A stretch of DNA of 64,000 nt, from the NCBI GenBank assembly GCA_045589595.1, contig JAZNPK010000002.1, forward strand, positions 124,001 through 188,000, read 5' to 3'. Below the pieces are notes generated by a model, which had not been told where the DNA came from, ran no database searches, and was given only the letters and a program-made list of their open reading frames with translations. Each line of letters starts with the position of its first letter. Position 1 is the first letter of the stretch. A program made the position numbers and the translations under genes. Shown in pieces: positions 44,605 through 52,646 of this stretch. The DNA comes from SIG77 sp045589595 (GTDB lineage Bacteria; Verrucomicrobiota; Lentisphaeria; Victivallales; UBA1829).

Positions 44605-45269
44605 AAACTGTCCTGCCAATCGGTTTTACTTTCAAACACATTACCGGTGGAAGAAACGTTCAGGATCGGTTCCAGATCTTCGTCTGCATGCCAGAAACAA
44701 CGGATCAGCGGCATTTTCGTCATGTAAGACGGAGACGATTTCAGAACGCGTACCTTCATTTCCTGCCAGGAGCCGTCAATCGGCTGGATCACCGAACCGG
44801 AAAGAGAACGGTCCGTCCAGCCTGCAGGCCAGAGTCCGCCGCAGAATTCATAAAGATAACTGACTTTCGGAACCTCATCATTGGGTTTACTGTATCCTTC
44901 CACCGTTGCCGTGCCCGGACGGTCGAAAGAGGCTTTCACCTGATCAAAGTCCACGGATCCGGCCGGACGGTTGATGGAACGCATCGCGCCCTCCGTTGAT
45001 GCCGCATCTTTCGGGCAGACAAAAAGCGCAAGATCCTCCACGCCATTGGGATAAAGATTGGAAAGCCAGGAGGGATAACGCTGCTGATTTTCCGCCCAGT
45101 ACATATCCACTGCCACATAAAGTTCACGGAGCGAGCCGGAACATTTTGTTTTGTCCGCACGGTCACGGATCCCCCCGATCACCGGAAAAAGAATCGTTGC
45201 CAGAATTGAGATGATGGCAATTACAACAAGAAGTTCTGTCAATGTAAATGTATGCTGCCGTTTGATCAT
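44601..45269 (-). CDS. Type II secretion-like pseudopilin (prepilin N-methylation domain)
   Basis: A 222-residue protein. The ATG at 45269 gives 'MIKRQHTFTLTELLVVIAI', the prepilin leader and hydrophobic helix with Phe8 as mature +1 and Glu12 as the conserved Glu5. The -1 residue is Thr instead of the usual Gly. The body has 'CPKDAAS' and 'MPLIRCFWHADE' typical of the large Lentisphaerota/Planctomycete pseudopilin-like families. Members are processed by a prepilin peptidase and placed in the inner membrane or a pseudopilus. It lies between a GT2 gene and a secreted glycosidase with a start overlap, so it may help export or hold the enzyme (inference). Confidence 0.85.
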   Translation of the reverse strand: MIKRQHTFTLTELLVVIAIISILATILFPVIGGIRDRADKTKCSGSLRELYVAVDMYWAENQQRYPSWLSNLYPNGVEDLALFVCPKDAASTEGAMRSINRPAGSVDFDQVKASFDRPGTATVEGYSKPNDEVPKVSYLYEFCGGLWPAGWTDRSLSGSVIQPIDGSWQEMKVRVLKSSPSYMTKMPLIRCFWHADEDLEPILNVSSTGNVFESKTDWQDSL

Positions 45270-45276
45270 AAAATCC

Positions 45277-46866
45277 TCAACTTTCCGGCTGCCCGGCAGT
45301 CCCTTCGACTGCTGCCGCGTCCAGCCCGTGTTTTGTTTTTTCCCAATAAAACGGTTTGTGCAGGAACTGGATAACGCCCTTCCACGCACCGATCGAGATC
45401 AAGACCCAGTAAAACGGCATGAACAGCGCCGCCGGGATCAACCGGTAAAATTTCCGCTTGATACACGCCGCAACCTGAATGCCGATCAACGCAAAGTTCA
45501 TCAGAAACAGGAAGATCCCTCCCGCAAAAAGAATCTGGGACAGAGAGGAATACAAGACATTTTCATTGGCACCGCAGTACACCAGCGGCCACGCCTTCAA
45601 ATGAAACAGACCGCAGTCGATCCCCCGGTACAGACTGCCGCCCGCATGGGGACCCACGATCAGAGACGACAACGTTTCACCGGCGCAGAGACCGTGGATC
45701 AGCAATGTTCCGTAGAGCAGGATCACCGGCCAGAAAATCAGGTTCGTGAGCATCATCAGCACAGAGCCGCCCACATAGGCATAGCACCCGAAGAATCCGC
45801 GGAGACCCAGCCGTTTCAGTGTCCGCAGGGGATTCCGGTAATGGACCAGATGCGTCTGGAGAAAACCTTTCACCCAGCGGGACCGCTGCCGGATCCAGTT
45901 CCAGACCTGGGAGTTCGCTTCTTCCCATGTGGTGGATTCCAGCACTGCCGTCTGATAACCGTGTTCGTACAGGCGGATCCCCAGATCGCAGTCTTCCGTT
46001 ACATTGAAGGGATCCCAGCCGCCGACATCGCGCAACTCTTTGGAACGGAAGTGGTTGCTCGTTCCGCCGAGGGGCAGGGGCAGGTGGAATGACTGAAGAC
46101 CGGGCAGCTGCAGGTCAAAGTTCGCACTGTATTCCACCGTGAAGAAACGGGTCAACAGGTTCTGTTCCGGATTGTAATAATTCAATTTCGCCTGAATACA
46201 GAGCAATTTCTTTTCCGTATCCTCCCGGAAAAAGACCACCGCTTTTTTCAGCTGATCGGGTTCCGGTTTGTCTTCAGCGTCATAGATCACGCTGAATTCA
46301 CCGCGGGCAGCCTCCAGACCGTAATTGCAGGCGCGGGGTTTTGTGCGGGGCTGACCATCGGGAACCACGATCTTTTCGCACCAGAACGGAATGCCGGAGC
46401 GGTCGAGGGCGGATGCCGTTTCGTCATCATCGGCTTCCAGCAGCAGTTTCACATCCAGTTTTTCTTTCGGATAGTCCAGAGCGGCAAGACGCTTGAGGAT
46501 CTTTTCCGCCACAGCAGATTCGTGATACAGGGGGATCAGAATGGTGTAAACCGGCAGCTCTTCATCTTTCAACGCGGCGATCTCTTCCGGCGTTACATGG
46601 CGTTCCGCATTCTTTTTCAGAGACTTGACTGCCGCCGCCACACGGAGAAAAACCGCAACGGCATAGCAGAACATCAGGAGGATGCTCACCACCAGAATGA
46701 ACAGGTCCCATCTGTAAAGGAAAAGGATCAATCCCGCCACGAAAAGTGCAGGAAAATAAAATTTTTGAAAGGTGCCGACCGGTTGAATGGCGCAAAGTCC
46801 ATCGCTCCGTTCGACAAACCGTTTTGTTAACGGGTCAAGTGTTGCCGGTGCTGCTGTCTGTTTCAT
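45277..46866 (-). CDS. Membrane GT2 glycosyltransferase (processive, NrfB/BcsA-like)
   Basis: A 529-residue enzyme with two N-terminal helices, a cytoplasmic GT2 domain and about four C-terminal helices. The catalytic motifs are 'YDAEDKPEPD' (Asp196), 'NVTEDCDLG' (Glu291/Asp292) and 'RQRSRWVKG' (QRxRW, 327-331), typical of processive cellulose/chitin/hyaluronan-type synthases. No PilZ domain is seen. Such proteins polymerise a glycan from nucleotide sugar and move it across the inner membrane. The gene heads the cluster with a pseudopilin (7-bp gap), glycosidase, PA14 protein and cupin. Confidence 0.88.
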   Translation of the reverse strand: MKQTAAPATLDPLTKRFVERSDGLCAIQPVGTFQKFYFPALFVAGLILFLYRWDLFILVVSILLMFCYAVAVFLRVAAAVKSLKKNAERHVTPEEIAALKDEELPVYTILIPLYHESAVAEKILKRLAALDYPKEKLDVKLLLEADDDETASALDRSGIPFWCEKIVVPDGQPRTKPRACNYGLEAARGEFSVIYDAEDKPEPDQLKKAVVFFREDTEKKLLCIQAKLNYYNPEQNLLTRFFTVEYSANFDLQLPGLQSFHLPLPLGGTSNHFRSKELRDVGGWDPFNVTEDCDLGIRLYEHGYQTAVLESTTWEEANSQVWNWIRQRSRWVKGFLQTHLVHYRNPLRTLKRLGLRGFFGCYAYVGGSVLMMLTNLIFWPVILLYGTLLIHGLCAGETLSSLIVGPHAGGSLYRGIDCGLFHLKAWPLVYCGANENVLYSSLSQILFAGGIFLFLMNFALIGIQVAACIKRKFYRLIPAALFMPFYWVLISIGAWKGVIQFLHKPFYWEKTKHGLDAAAVEGTAGQPES

Positions 46867-46903
46867 AAATGCGTCCTGACGGTCATTACGTTATTATACC
46901 TCT

Positions 46904-46931
46904 ATTATGTAATACACACGCGCGCGTTCAA
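46904..46931 (-). promoter_or_regulatory. Possible promoter of the GT2-pseudopilin-glycosidase operon
   Basis: Minus strand -35 TTGAAC (46931-46926), 16 bp including a run of alternating GC, -10 CATAAT (46909-46904). A TATAAT lies slightly nearer the gene (46898-46893) but without a good -35. Confidence 0.4.
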
Positions 46932-46947
46932 ATCTTACACCGGAAAA

Positions 46948-47961
46948 TTATTTTTTTTCACTTTGTGCAGAAATCAGTACGTTATCCACTTTGTCCGGAA
47001 TGATCTTTGTGACGGAGACCCCCGGTTTATGAATGTGGCAGCGCACCGGCACGCCCATGTGTTTTTCGCCCGGGGAAAGTCTGGTGAGGTCCACATACGG
47101 ATAAAGATCCGCGGGACGCAGTTCGCTGATGACGCTGTTGCTTCCTTCCACCCAGACTTTTACCTTTACATCCGGCATTTCCACGCTGGATGCTGTGACT
47201 TTTCCGGGGGGCAGCAGCGCACCCAGACTCAGATCCGCAAAATTCTGTCTGGCCAACCGGTTGATCCGGATCGTTACCGGCAGCGTTGTCCGTTCCAGAT
47301 TCAGATCCTGGATGGGATTGATCTTTGCCACCGTGGTAAAATCCGCCACCTGATTTTTCAACGAGATCGGTTCCAGTGTCAGTTGACGGATATTTTTCAG
47401 GATATGTTCCGGACCCGTGACGCGGATCCTGCCCGTTTCCGGAAATTCCACCCGTTCCACTTCGTAATCTTCCGGCAGTTCGCGGAGATCGTAACATTCT
47501 CCGCTGATCTCCAGTTGTTTCGTGATGATCTTGGAAATGTTCAGGGGATAATCGTTCGGCTGGACTTCCACGACTTCGATCAATGCGGCGTTGGGGTGGT
47601 GACAACGCACATCCGCAGGGGAAAAACGGATAAACTGTTTCCCGTTTTTATTGCTCTTGTATTCCGTTTCGCCGACGGTCCGTTTCAACTCAAAGTCTTC
47701 CGCTTTCAAGTCGATCATTTTGTTGCGGGGACCGCGCAGACGCAGGGTTACGGTGCTGACATTGTCTTTCCGCCACACATAGCCGTCATCCGCGATCAGA
47801 AAAGGCTGAACATTGTTCAACAGAAAGGAGTCAACTTCACTTTTCCGTTTTTCGGAATAGACCGTAGCCGTTACAAGGATCGCAAAAAGCAGGGCAAAAA
47901 ATTTGCGGAGAAAATCATGCCGGATCAGATGCGGCACCCATTTGAAACGCGGATTGCTCAT
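46948..47961 (-). CDS. YbbR-domain protein (CdaR-like regulator of diadenylate cyclase)
   Basis: A 337-residue protein with one N-terminal membrane helix (about residues 16-33, FLRKFFALLFAILVTATVYS) followed by three or so YbbR repeats. Typical pieces are 'EVVEVQPNDYPLNISKIITKQLEISGECYDL' and 'RIRVTGPEHILKNIRQLTLEPISL', then 'VEMPDVKVKVWVEGSNSVI...LYPYVDLTRLSPG'. It overlaps cdaA by 4 bp (ATGA). In Firmicutes the equivalent CdaR binds and controls CdaA; here the same pairing is inferred. It is the last gene of the gyrA operon. Confidence 0.85.
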   Translation of the reverse strand: MSNPRFKWVPHLIRHDFLRKFFALLFAILVTATVYSEKRKSEVDSFLLNNVQPFLIADDGYVWRKDNVSTVTLRLRGPRNKMIDLKAEDFELKRTVGETEYKSNKNGKQFIRFSPADVRCHHPNAALIEVVEVQPNDYPLNISKIITKQLEISGECYDLRELPEDYEVERVEFPETGRIRVTGPEHILKNIRQLTLEPISLKNQVADFTTVAKINPIQDLNLERTTLPVTIRINRLARQNFADLSLGALLPPGKVTASSVEMPDVKVKVWVEGSNSVISELRPADLYPYVDLTRLSPGEKHMGVPVRCHIHKPGVSVTKIIPDKVDNVLISAQSEKK

Positions 47962-48875
47962 TGTTCGTCTCCTTTTTCTCCGGTTTTTGCCGCTTCTTCC
48001 GGCGTATCAAACAGATCCGGCTGGGCAGGTTGATTTTTCTTCGGATTACGCTTGAATTTGCCCATGACCGTCCGCTGCTGTTCCACCAGCAGGGTGTTCA
48101 GCATGGATGTCAGTTCTTCAGCGGTGGTGCAACGTACCAGACGCCCTTTGTATGCCACAGAAACTGCACCCGTTTCCTCCGAAACCACCAATGCCACCGC
48201 GTCCGTTTCTTCCGTGATGCCGATGGCTGCCCGATGACGCGTTCCGAAACGGCGGGCGGGCATGTTCAGACTGTCCTCCGGCGTCAGGGGCAGAACTGCT
48301 TTTGCCGCCACGATCCGGTTGCCGCGGATGATCACGGCGCAGTCATGAAGCGGTGAATTTTTGAAAAAGATGGATTGGAGTAGCAGGGAATTTGCTTTTG
48401 CATCCAGACGGGTGGAGGTCTTGACAAAACCTTCCAGACCGATGTTTCTTTCCAGCACGATCAGTGCGCCGGTTCTGGTCATGGACATCTGGAATGCCGC
48501 GTTCGCCATTTCATCAATAATGCCCTGGGAGGCATCGCTGCTGCCCTTTCCTGAATAGGAAAACATACTGCCCGCTTCCGCAAGAAAACGCCGGATCTCC
48601 GGCTGGAAAATAATAATGATCGCCACCCCGAGGATCGGCAGCAGACCGCTGAGCAGCGCACTGATCACCGTCAATTGGAGCAGGTTCGCCAGAAGAGAGG
48701 CTGTCACCAGCAGCACCGTGGTCCCGAACAGCACATTTGCACTTCTTGTACCGCGGAGAAAGTACAGCAGCGCATAAATCAGGATCGTGATCAATGCAAA
48801 GTCTGTAATGACCGCCGCCACCCGCATGGGATGAAAACTTGCAATATAATTCCAGAATTCGATCAGAGTTGACAT
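47958..48875 (-). CDS. cdaA: Diadenylate cyclase CdaA (c-di-AMP synthase)
   Basis: A 305-residue protein with three N-terminal membrane helices (about residues 16-90) and a DAC domain. The catalytic region reads 'FFKNSPLHDCAVIIRGNRIVAAKAVLPL...FGTRHRAAIGI' with the RHR motif intact. Where family members have DGA, this one has DCA (Cys179, codon TGC). It makes c-di-AMP from two ATP. 'VVSEETGAVSVAYKG' is the usual end of the domain, followed by a Lys/Pro-rich tail. The start lies 6 bp after folP, and the gene overlaps the YbbR gene. Confidence 0.9.
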   Translation of the reverse strand: MSTLIEFWNYIASFHPMRVAAVITDFALITILIYALLYFLRGTRSANVLFGTTVLLVTASLLANLLQLTVISALLSGLLPILGVAIIIIFQPEIRRFLAEAGSMFSYSGKGSSDASQGIIDEMANAAFQMSMTRTGALIVLERNIGLEGFVKTSTRLDAKANSLLLQSIFFKNSPLHDCAVIIRGNRIVAAKAVLPLTPEDSLNMPARRFGTRHRAAIGITEETDAVALVVSEETGAVSVAYKGRLVRCTTAEELTSMLNTLLVEQQRTVMGKFKRNPKKNQPAQPDLFDTPEEAAKTGEKGDEQ

Positions 48876-48881
48876 GATTCT

Positions 48882-49691
48882 TTATTTTCCTCCTCCGCAT
48901 TGTGCCGCCGCCCGGATCACATCCCGCGCCGCCGCCGTATTGTGAACACGCAGAATATCCACCTGTTTCAGCGTCAGTACCGCCAGAACACCGGCAGTGG
49001 AAAAATCCCTTGCCGCCGGATCGTTTCCGCCCAGAAACGACTTTCTGGAAACACCGTACCACAGCGGCAAACCGTGGATCCGGAAGGCGTCCAGTTGACG
49101 GATCAGTTCAAAGTTCTGTTCTGCCGTTTTTGCAAAACCGATGCCCGGATCCAGCATGATCTGTTTTCTGTTGATACCGGCTGCTTCCGCTTTGCCGGTC
49201 TGTTCCGCAAAAAATCCGTTGATCTCACCGATCAGATCCCGATAGATCAGATTCTGCTCCTGCTGCATGGTCTCCGGTGTCCCGCGGGAATGCATCAGCA
49301 CCAGCCCCGCAGCCGGATATTGTGCCACGGCATCCGCCATTGCCGGATCGAACTGCAGACCGCTTACATCGTTGATGATGTCGGCACCGCATTTCAGGAC
49401 CGCATCTGCCACGACGGCTTTTCTTGTATCGATACTGATCACGCAGTCCGGCAGTTTCCGCTTCAATTCCGTAATGACCGGCAACAGGGCATCGATCTCC
49501 GTTTCCGCCGGGATCTCTGCCGCACCGGGTCGGGTCGATTCCGCACCGATATCCAGCAGATCCGCACCGTTTTCCAGCATTGCCATACCGTGTCTGACTG
49601 CGGCGGCAGTATCTGTGTACTTACCGCCGTCGCTGAAAGAATCAGCCGTCAGATTCAGGATCCCGGCAATGCGCGGCAGGGGCAATGACAT
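48882..49691 (-). CDS. folP: Dihydropteroate synthase
   Basis: A 269-residue TIM-barrel enzyme of folate synthesis. The start at 49691 (3 bp after the gyrA stop) is preferred to the TTG at 49694. Motifs in order: 'GILNLTADSFSDGGKY' (Asn and Ser/Asp of the pterin/metal site), 'ADLLDIGAESTRPGA', 'ISIDTRKAVVADAVL', 'DIINDVSGLQFD', 'LMHSRGTPETM', 'IMLDPGIGFAKTAEQNFELI' and 'YGVSRKSFLGG'. These are the sulfonamide-binding and catalytic loops. Length is typical. It is located between gyrA and cdaA. Confidence 0.96.
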   Translation of the reverse strand: MSLPLPRIAGILNLTADSFSDGGKYTDTAAAVRHGMAMLENGADLLDIGAESTRPGAAEIPAETEIDALLPVITELKRKLPDCVISIDTRKAVVADAVLKCGADIINDVSGLQFDPAMADAVAQYPAAGLVLMHSRGTPETMQQEQNLIYRDLIGEINGFFAEQTGKAEAAGINRKQIMLDPGIGFAKTAEQNFELIRQLDAFRIHGLPLWYGVSRKSFLGGNDPAARDFSTAGVLAVLTLKQVDILRVHNTAAARDVIRAAAQCGGGK

Positions 49692-49694
49692 CAA

Positions 49695-52433
49695 TTACTC
49701 TCCGTCAGCGGGTGTTTCTTCTTCCACGTTGTAGATCTCGTTGCCGTCCTCATCAAAATTCTGAGCGGCGAAATCGGTACCGGAACCGGCTTCAGCGTAA
49801 TTTCTGCCTTCCTGTTCTTTCACTTCGGGAATTTCCACCTGAACGATACAGGACACACTGGTGATCCGGTCGCCCTTCCGCAGATTCATGATACGGACAC
49901 CCTGGGAGTTTCTGCCCACGCGGCGGATCTCATCCACAGAGATACGGGTGATCAGACCGCGTTCCGTTGTGATCAGCAGTTCATCACCGTTTTTGACATA
50001 CAGTGCCGCCACGACAGATTCCCCGTCTTTCAGATTCATATTGCGGACGCCTTTCGCGCCGCGTCTGGTCAGACGGTATTTTTCCACATAACTGCGTTTT
50101 CCCATACCGCCGCTGGTCACCACCAGCAGCTGGGGTTTGCCGTTGTCTTCTTCCGCAGCGTCTTCGTCTTCTGCATCGGTTCCGTTTTCGATTTCACCAT
50201 CCGTATCGGTGTCGATGGCGTCAACGGGTTCTGCTTCTTCTGCCGTTTCATCGGCGGCATTTTCCGCCATGGCTTCCGCTGCCTGAAGTGCCGCTTCCGG
50301 ATTTTCGCCGGGCACGACTTCCATACTGACGATGCTGTCGCCTTCCAGACGGAAACGGATCCCGGTAACACCGCGTGCCGCTCTGCCCATCACACGGATA
50401 TCGGTTTCCAGGAACCGGCACGCCATACCTTTTTCGGTGGAGAGAATGATCTCGTCCGTACCGCAGGCAAGTTTTGCACCGATCAGGTCGTCGCCTTCTT
50501 CGATGATGAGGGCGCGGAGACCGACTTTCCGCAGATTTTTGAACTGGGAAAGGGCAGTTTTCTTGACAACGCCGTTCCGGGTTGCCATAACGATAGACAT
50601 ATTGGGCATATCGAACATGGGCATTTTCAGCGTCAGCATGGCGCGGATCTGTTCGCCGGGTTCGATCTTGATCAGGTTCACAATGGCTTTGCCTTTGCCG
50701 GTTCTCGCACCTTCCGGAATGTCGTAAACATTCAGCCAGTACATAAAACCTTTGTCCGTGATGAAGAAGATGATGTCGTGGCTGTCCGCATTGAACAGAT
50801 GCGCCACATGGTCCTCTTCCTTCGTTTCCATACCGATCACGCCCATACCGCCGCGGTGACGTGTCTGGTATGTATCCGCCGGAACGCGTTTGATGTAACC
50901 GGTGTCGGACACGGTGATCACGCAGGAATGGCGGGGGATCAGGTCGGCAATATCCAGATCACCGTCATCGTATGTGATTTCCGTACGGCGTTTATCGGCG
51001 TAGCGTTCTTTCACATAGAGCAGTTCCTGTTTGATGAGTTCGATGCGTTTTTCGCGGCTGGCAAGGAGTTCCTTGAGATAGGCGATCTGACGCATGACTT
51101 CATCATAATCCGCCTGCAGGTCTTCGATCGCCAGTCCTGTAAGCTGATGCAGACGCATATCCAGAATGGCATTGACCTGGATCCGGGTGAAGCCGAAACG
51201 GTCGCACAGGGCGGTCGCCGCCATTTCTTTTGTGCGGGATTCACGGATGATCTTCACCACTTCGTCAATGTTGTTGACCGCGATGAGCAGACCTGCCAGG
51301 ATGTGTGCGCGGGCTTCCGCTTTTTTCAGATCGAACTGGGCGCGGCGCGTCACCACTTCAAACCGGTGATCCAGAAACGCCTGAAGGATCTGGGGCAGAT
51401 TCATCACCCGGGGACGGTTGTGGTCAACGACCAGCATATTGCAGCCGATGACGCTTTCCATCTGCGTATGGGAATAAAGCTGATTCAGCACCACATTCGC
51501 CATGGCACCGTGTTTTACATCGATCACGATACGCACGCCGTTTTCCTTGGAGGATTCGTCACGCAGATTGGAGATGCCGGTGATCTTTTTATCTGCAACG
51601 ATCTCTGCGATCTTTTTGACCATCAATTCTTTGTTGACTGCGTAGGGGATCTCGGTAACAATGATCTGTTCCTTGCCGTTCTTTTCCACGATTTCCGCTT
51701 TTGCGCGGACTTTGATCACGCCGTGACCGGTTTCGTAGAGACTCCGGATCGGATCGATACCGCAGATGATGGCACCGGTGGGGAAGTCGGGACCGGGCAG
51801 ACAGCTCATCAGTTCGCGGACAGATGCCGTGGGGTGTTCCAGCAGATAAACGGTGGCATCGATGACTTCACCCAGATTGTGCGTGGGGATGTTCGTTGCC
51901 ATACCGACACCGATCCCGACGCTGCCGTTGACCAGCAGGTTGGGGAACTTTGCCGGCAGAACTTCCGGTTCCAGATTTTCTTCGTCAAACGTGGGGACCA
52001 TGTTGACCGTATCTTTTTCGATGTCGTTGAGCAGTTCATCGCTCAAACGTTCCATACGGCATTCCGTATAACGGTAGGCAGCCGGGGGGTCACCGTCGAT
52101 AGAACCGAAGTTACCCTGACCTTCCACCAGCGGTTCCCGCATGGAAAAGTCCTGCGCCATACGGACCAGCGTGTCGTACACAGAGGCGTCGCCGTGGGGA
52201 TGATAGTTACCCAGCACTTCACCGACCACTTTCGCGCATTTGACGGTGGCGTGGGATTTGGTCAGACCAAGTTGACGCATGGCATAAAGAATACGGCGGT
52301 TACAGGGTTTCATCCCGTCCCGCACATCCGGGATGGCACGGCCGATGTTCACACTCAAAGAGTACTGCAGATACGCAGTATGCATGATGTCCTCAATACT
52401 CACGAGGAAATCGTTGGGGCTGTTTTCGCTCAT
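49695..52433 (-). CDS. gyrA: DNA gyrase subunit A
   Basis: A 912-residue topoisomerase subunit. The catalytic Tyr is Tyr122 in 'AAYRYTECRM'. The QRDR 'NYHPHGDASVYDTLV' has Ala at position 83 and Ser84, with Asp87 retained. The C-terminal domain has the beta-pinwheel blades; the GyrA-box reads RHRGGMG in 'YQTRHRGGMGVIG', differing from QRRGGKG. An acidic insert of about 50 residues (residues encoded by roughly 50140-50310, rich in Glu, Asp and Ala) sits between blades. It is first gene of an operon with folP, cdaA and the YbbR gene. Confidence 0.96.
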   Translation of the reverse strand: MSENSPNDFLVSIEDIMHTAYLQYSLSVNIGRAIPDVRDGMKPCNRRILYAMRQLGLTKSHATVKCAKVVGEVLGNYHPHGDASVYDTLVRMAQDFSMREPLVEGQGNFGSIDGDPPAAYRYTECRMERLSDELLNDIEKDTVNMVPTFDEENLEPEVLPAKFPNLLVNGSVGIGVGMATNIPTHNLGEVIDATVYLLEHPTASVRELMSCLPGPDFPTGAIICGIDPIRSLYETGHGVIKVRAKAEIVEKNGKEQIIVTEIPYAVNKELMVKKIAEIVADKKITGISNLRDESSKENGVRIVIDVKHGAMANVVLNQLYSHTQMESVIGCNMLVVDHNRPRVMNLPQILQAFLDHRFEVVTRRAQFDLKKAEARAHILAGLLIAVNNIDEVVKIIRESRTKEMAATALCDRFGFTRIQVNAILDMRLHQLTGLAIEDLQADYDEVMRQIAYLKELLASREKRIELIKQELLYVKERYADKRRTEITYDDGDLDIADLIPRHSCVITVSDTGYIKRVPADTYQTRHRGGMGVIGMETKEEDHVAHLFNADSHDIIFFITDKGFMYWLNVYDIPEGARTGKGKAIVNLIKIEPGEQIRAMLTLKMPMFDMPNMSIVMATRNGVVKKTALSQFKNLRKVGLRALIIEEGDDLIGAKLACGTDEIILSTEKGMACRFLETDIRVMGRAARGVTGIRFRLEGDSIVSMEVVPGENPEAALQAAEAMAENAADETAEEAEPVDAIDTDTDGEIENGTDAEDEDAAEEDNGKPQLLVVTSGGMGKRSYVEKYRLTRRGAKGVRNMNLKDGESVVAALYVKNGDELLITTERGLITRISVDEIRRVGRNSQGVRIMNLRKGDRITSVSCIVQVEIPEVKEQEGRNYAEAGSGTDFAAQNFDEDGNEIYNVEEETPADGE

Positions 52434-52482
52434 TTTTTTCCTTTCAGAATGTTCTGATTTGTTTTTTTGAAAATATTACCGT

Positions 52483-52510
52483 AATATACACCCGCTTTCG
52501 TTTCGCGCAA
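52483..52510 (-). promoter_or_regulatory. Promoter of the gyrA-folP-cdaA-ybbR operon
   Basis: Minus strand -35 TTGCGC (52510-52505), 16 bp, extended -10 TGTATATT with hexamer at 52488-52483. Confidence 0.65.
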
Positions 52511-52583
52511 GCGCATACGCGCGTATAAAGAAGAAAAAAATCAAAAAAAACAGCCGTAAAGGGCTTCAGAACGCAAAAAGAAG

Positions 52584-52614
52584 GGGCGGGGAGGTATGAG
52601 ATACCCCTCCGCCC
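52584..52614 (-). terminator. Probable terminator of the fmdB-htpG-dnaJ operon
   Basis: An imperfect 14-bp stem (52584-52597 with 52601-52614, one wobble and one mismatch, GAG loop). On the minus strand it is followed by CTTCTTTTTGCG, a T-rich tail. It lies 32 bp after the dnaJ stop. Confidence 0.6.
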
Positions 52615-52646
52615 GTCAAAATGCCGTATGGGAGTGTTTCTGCCGT

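Noticed and set aside
50778..52457. A plus-strand frame of 559 codons opposite gyrA
   Set aside because: Antisense to a highly conserved gene; no motifs.
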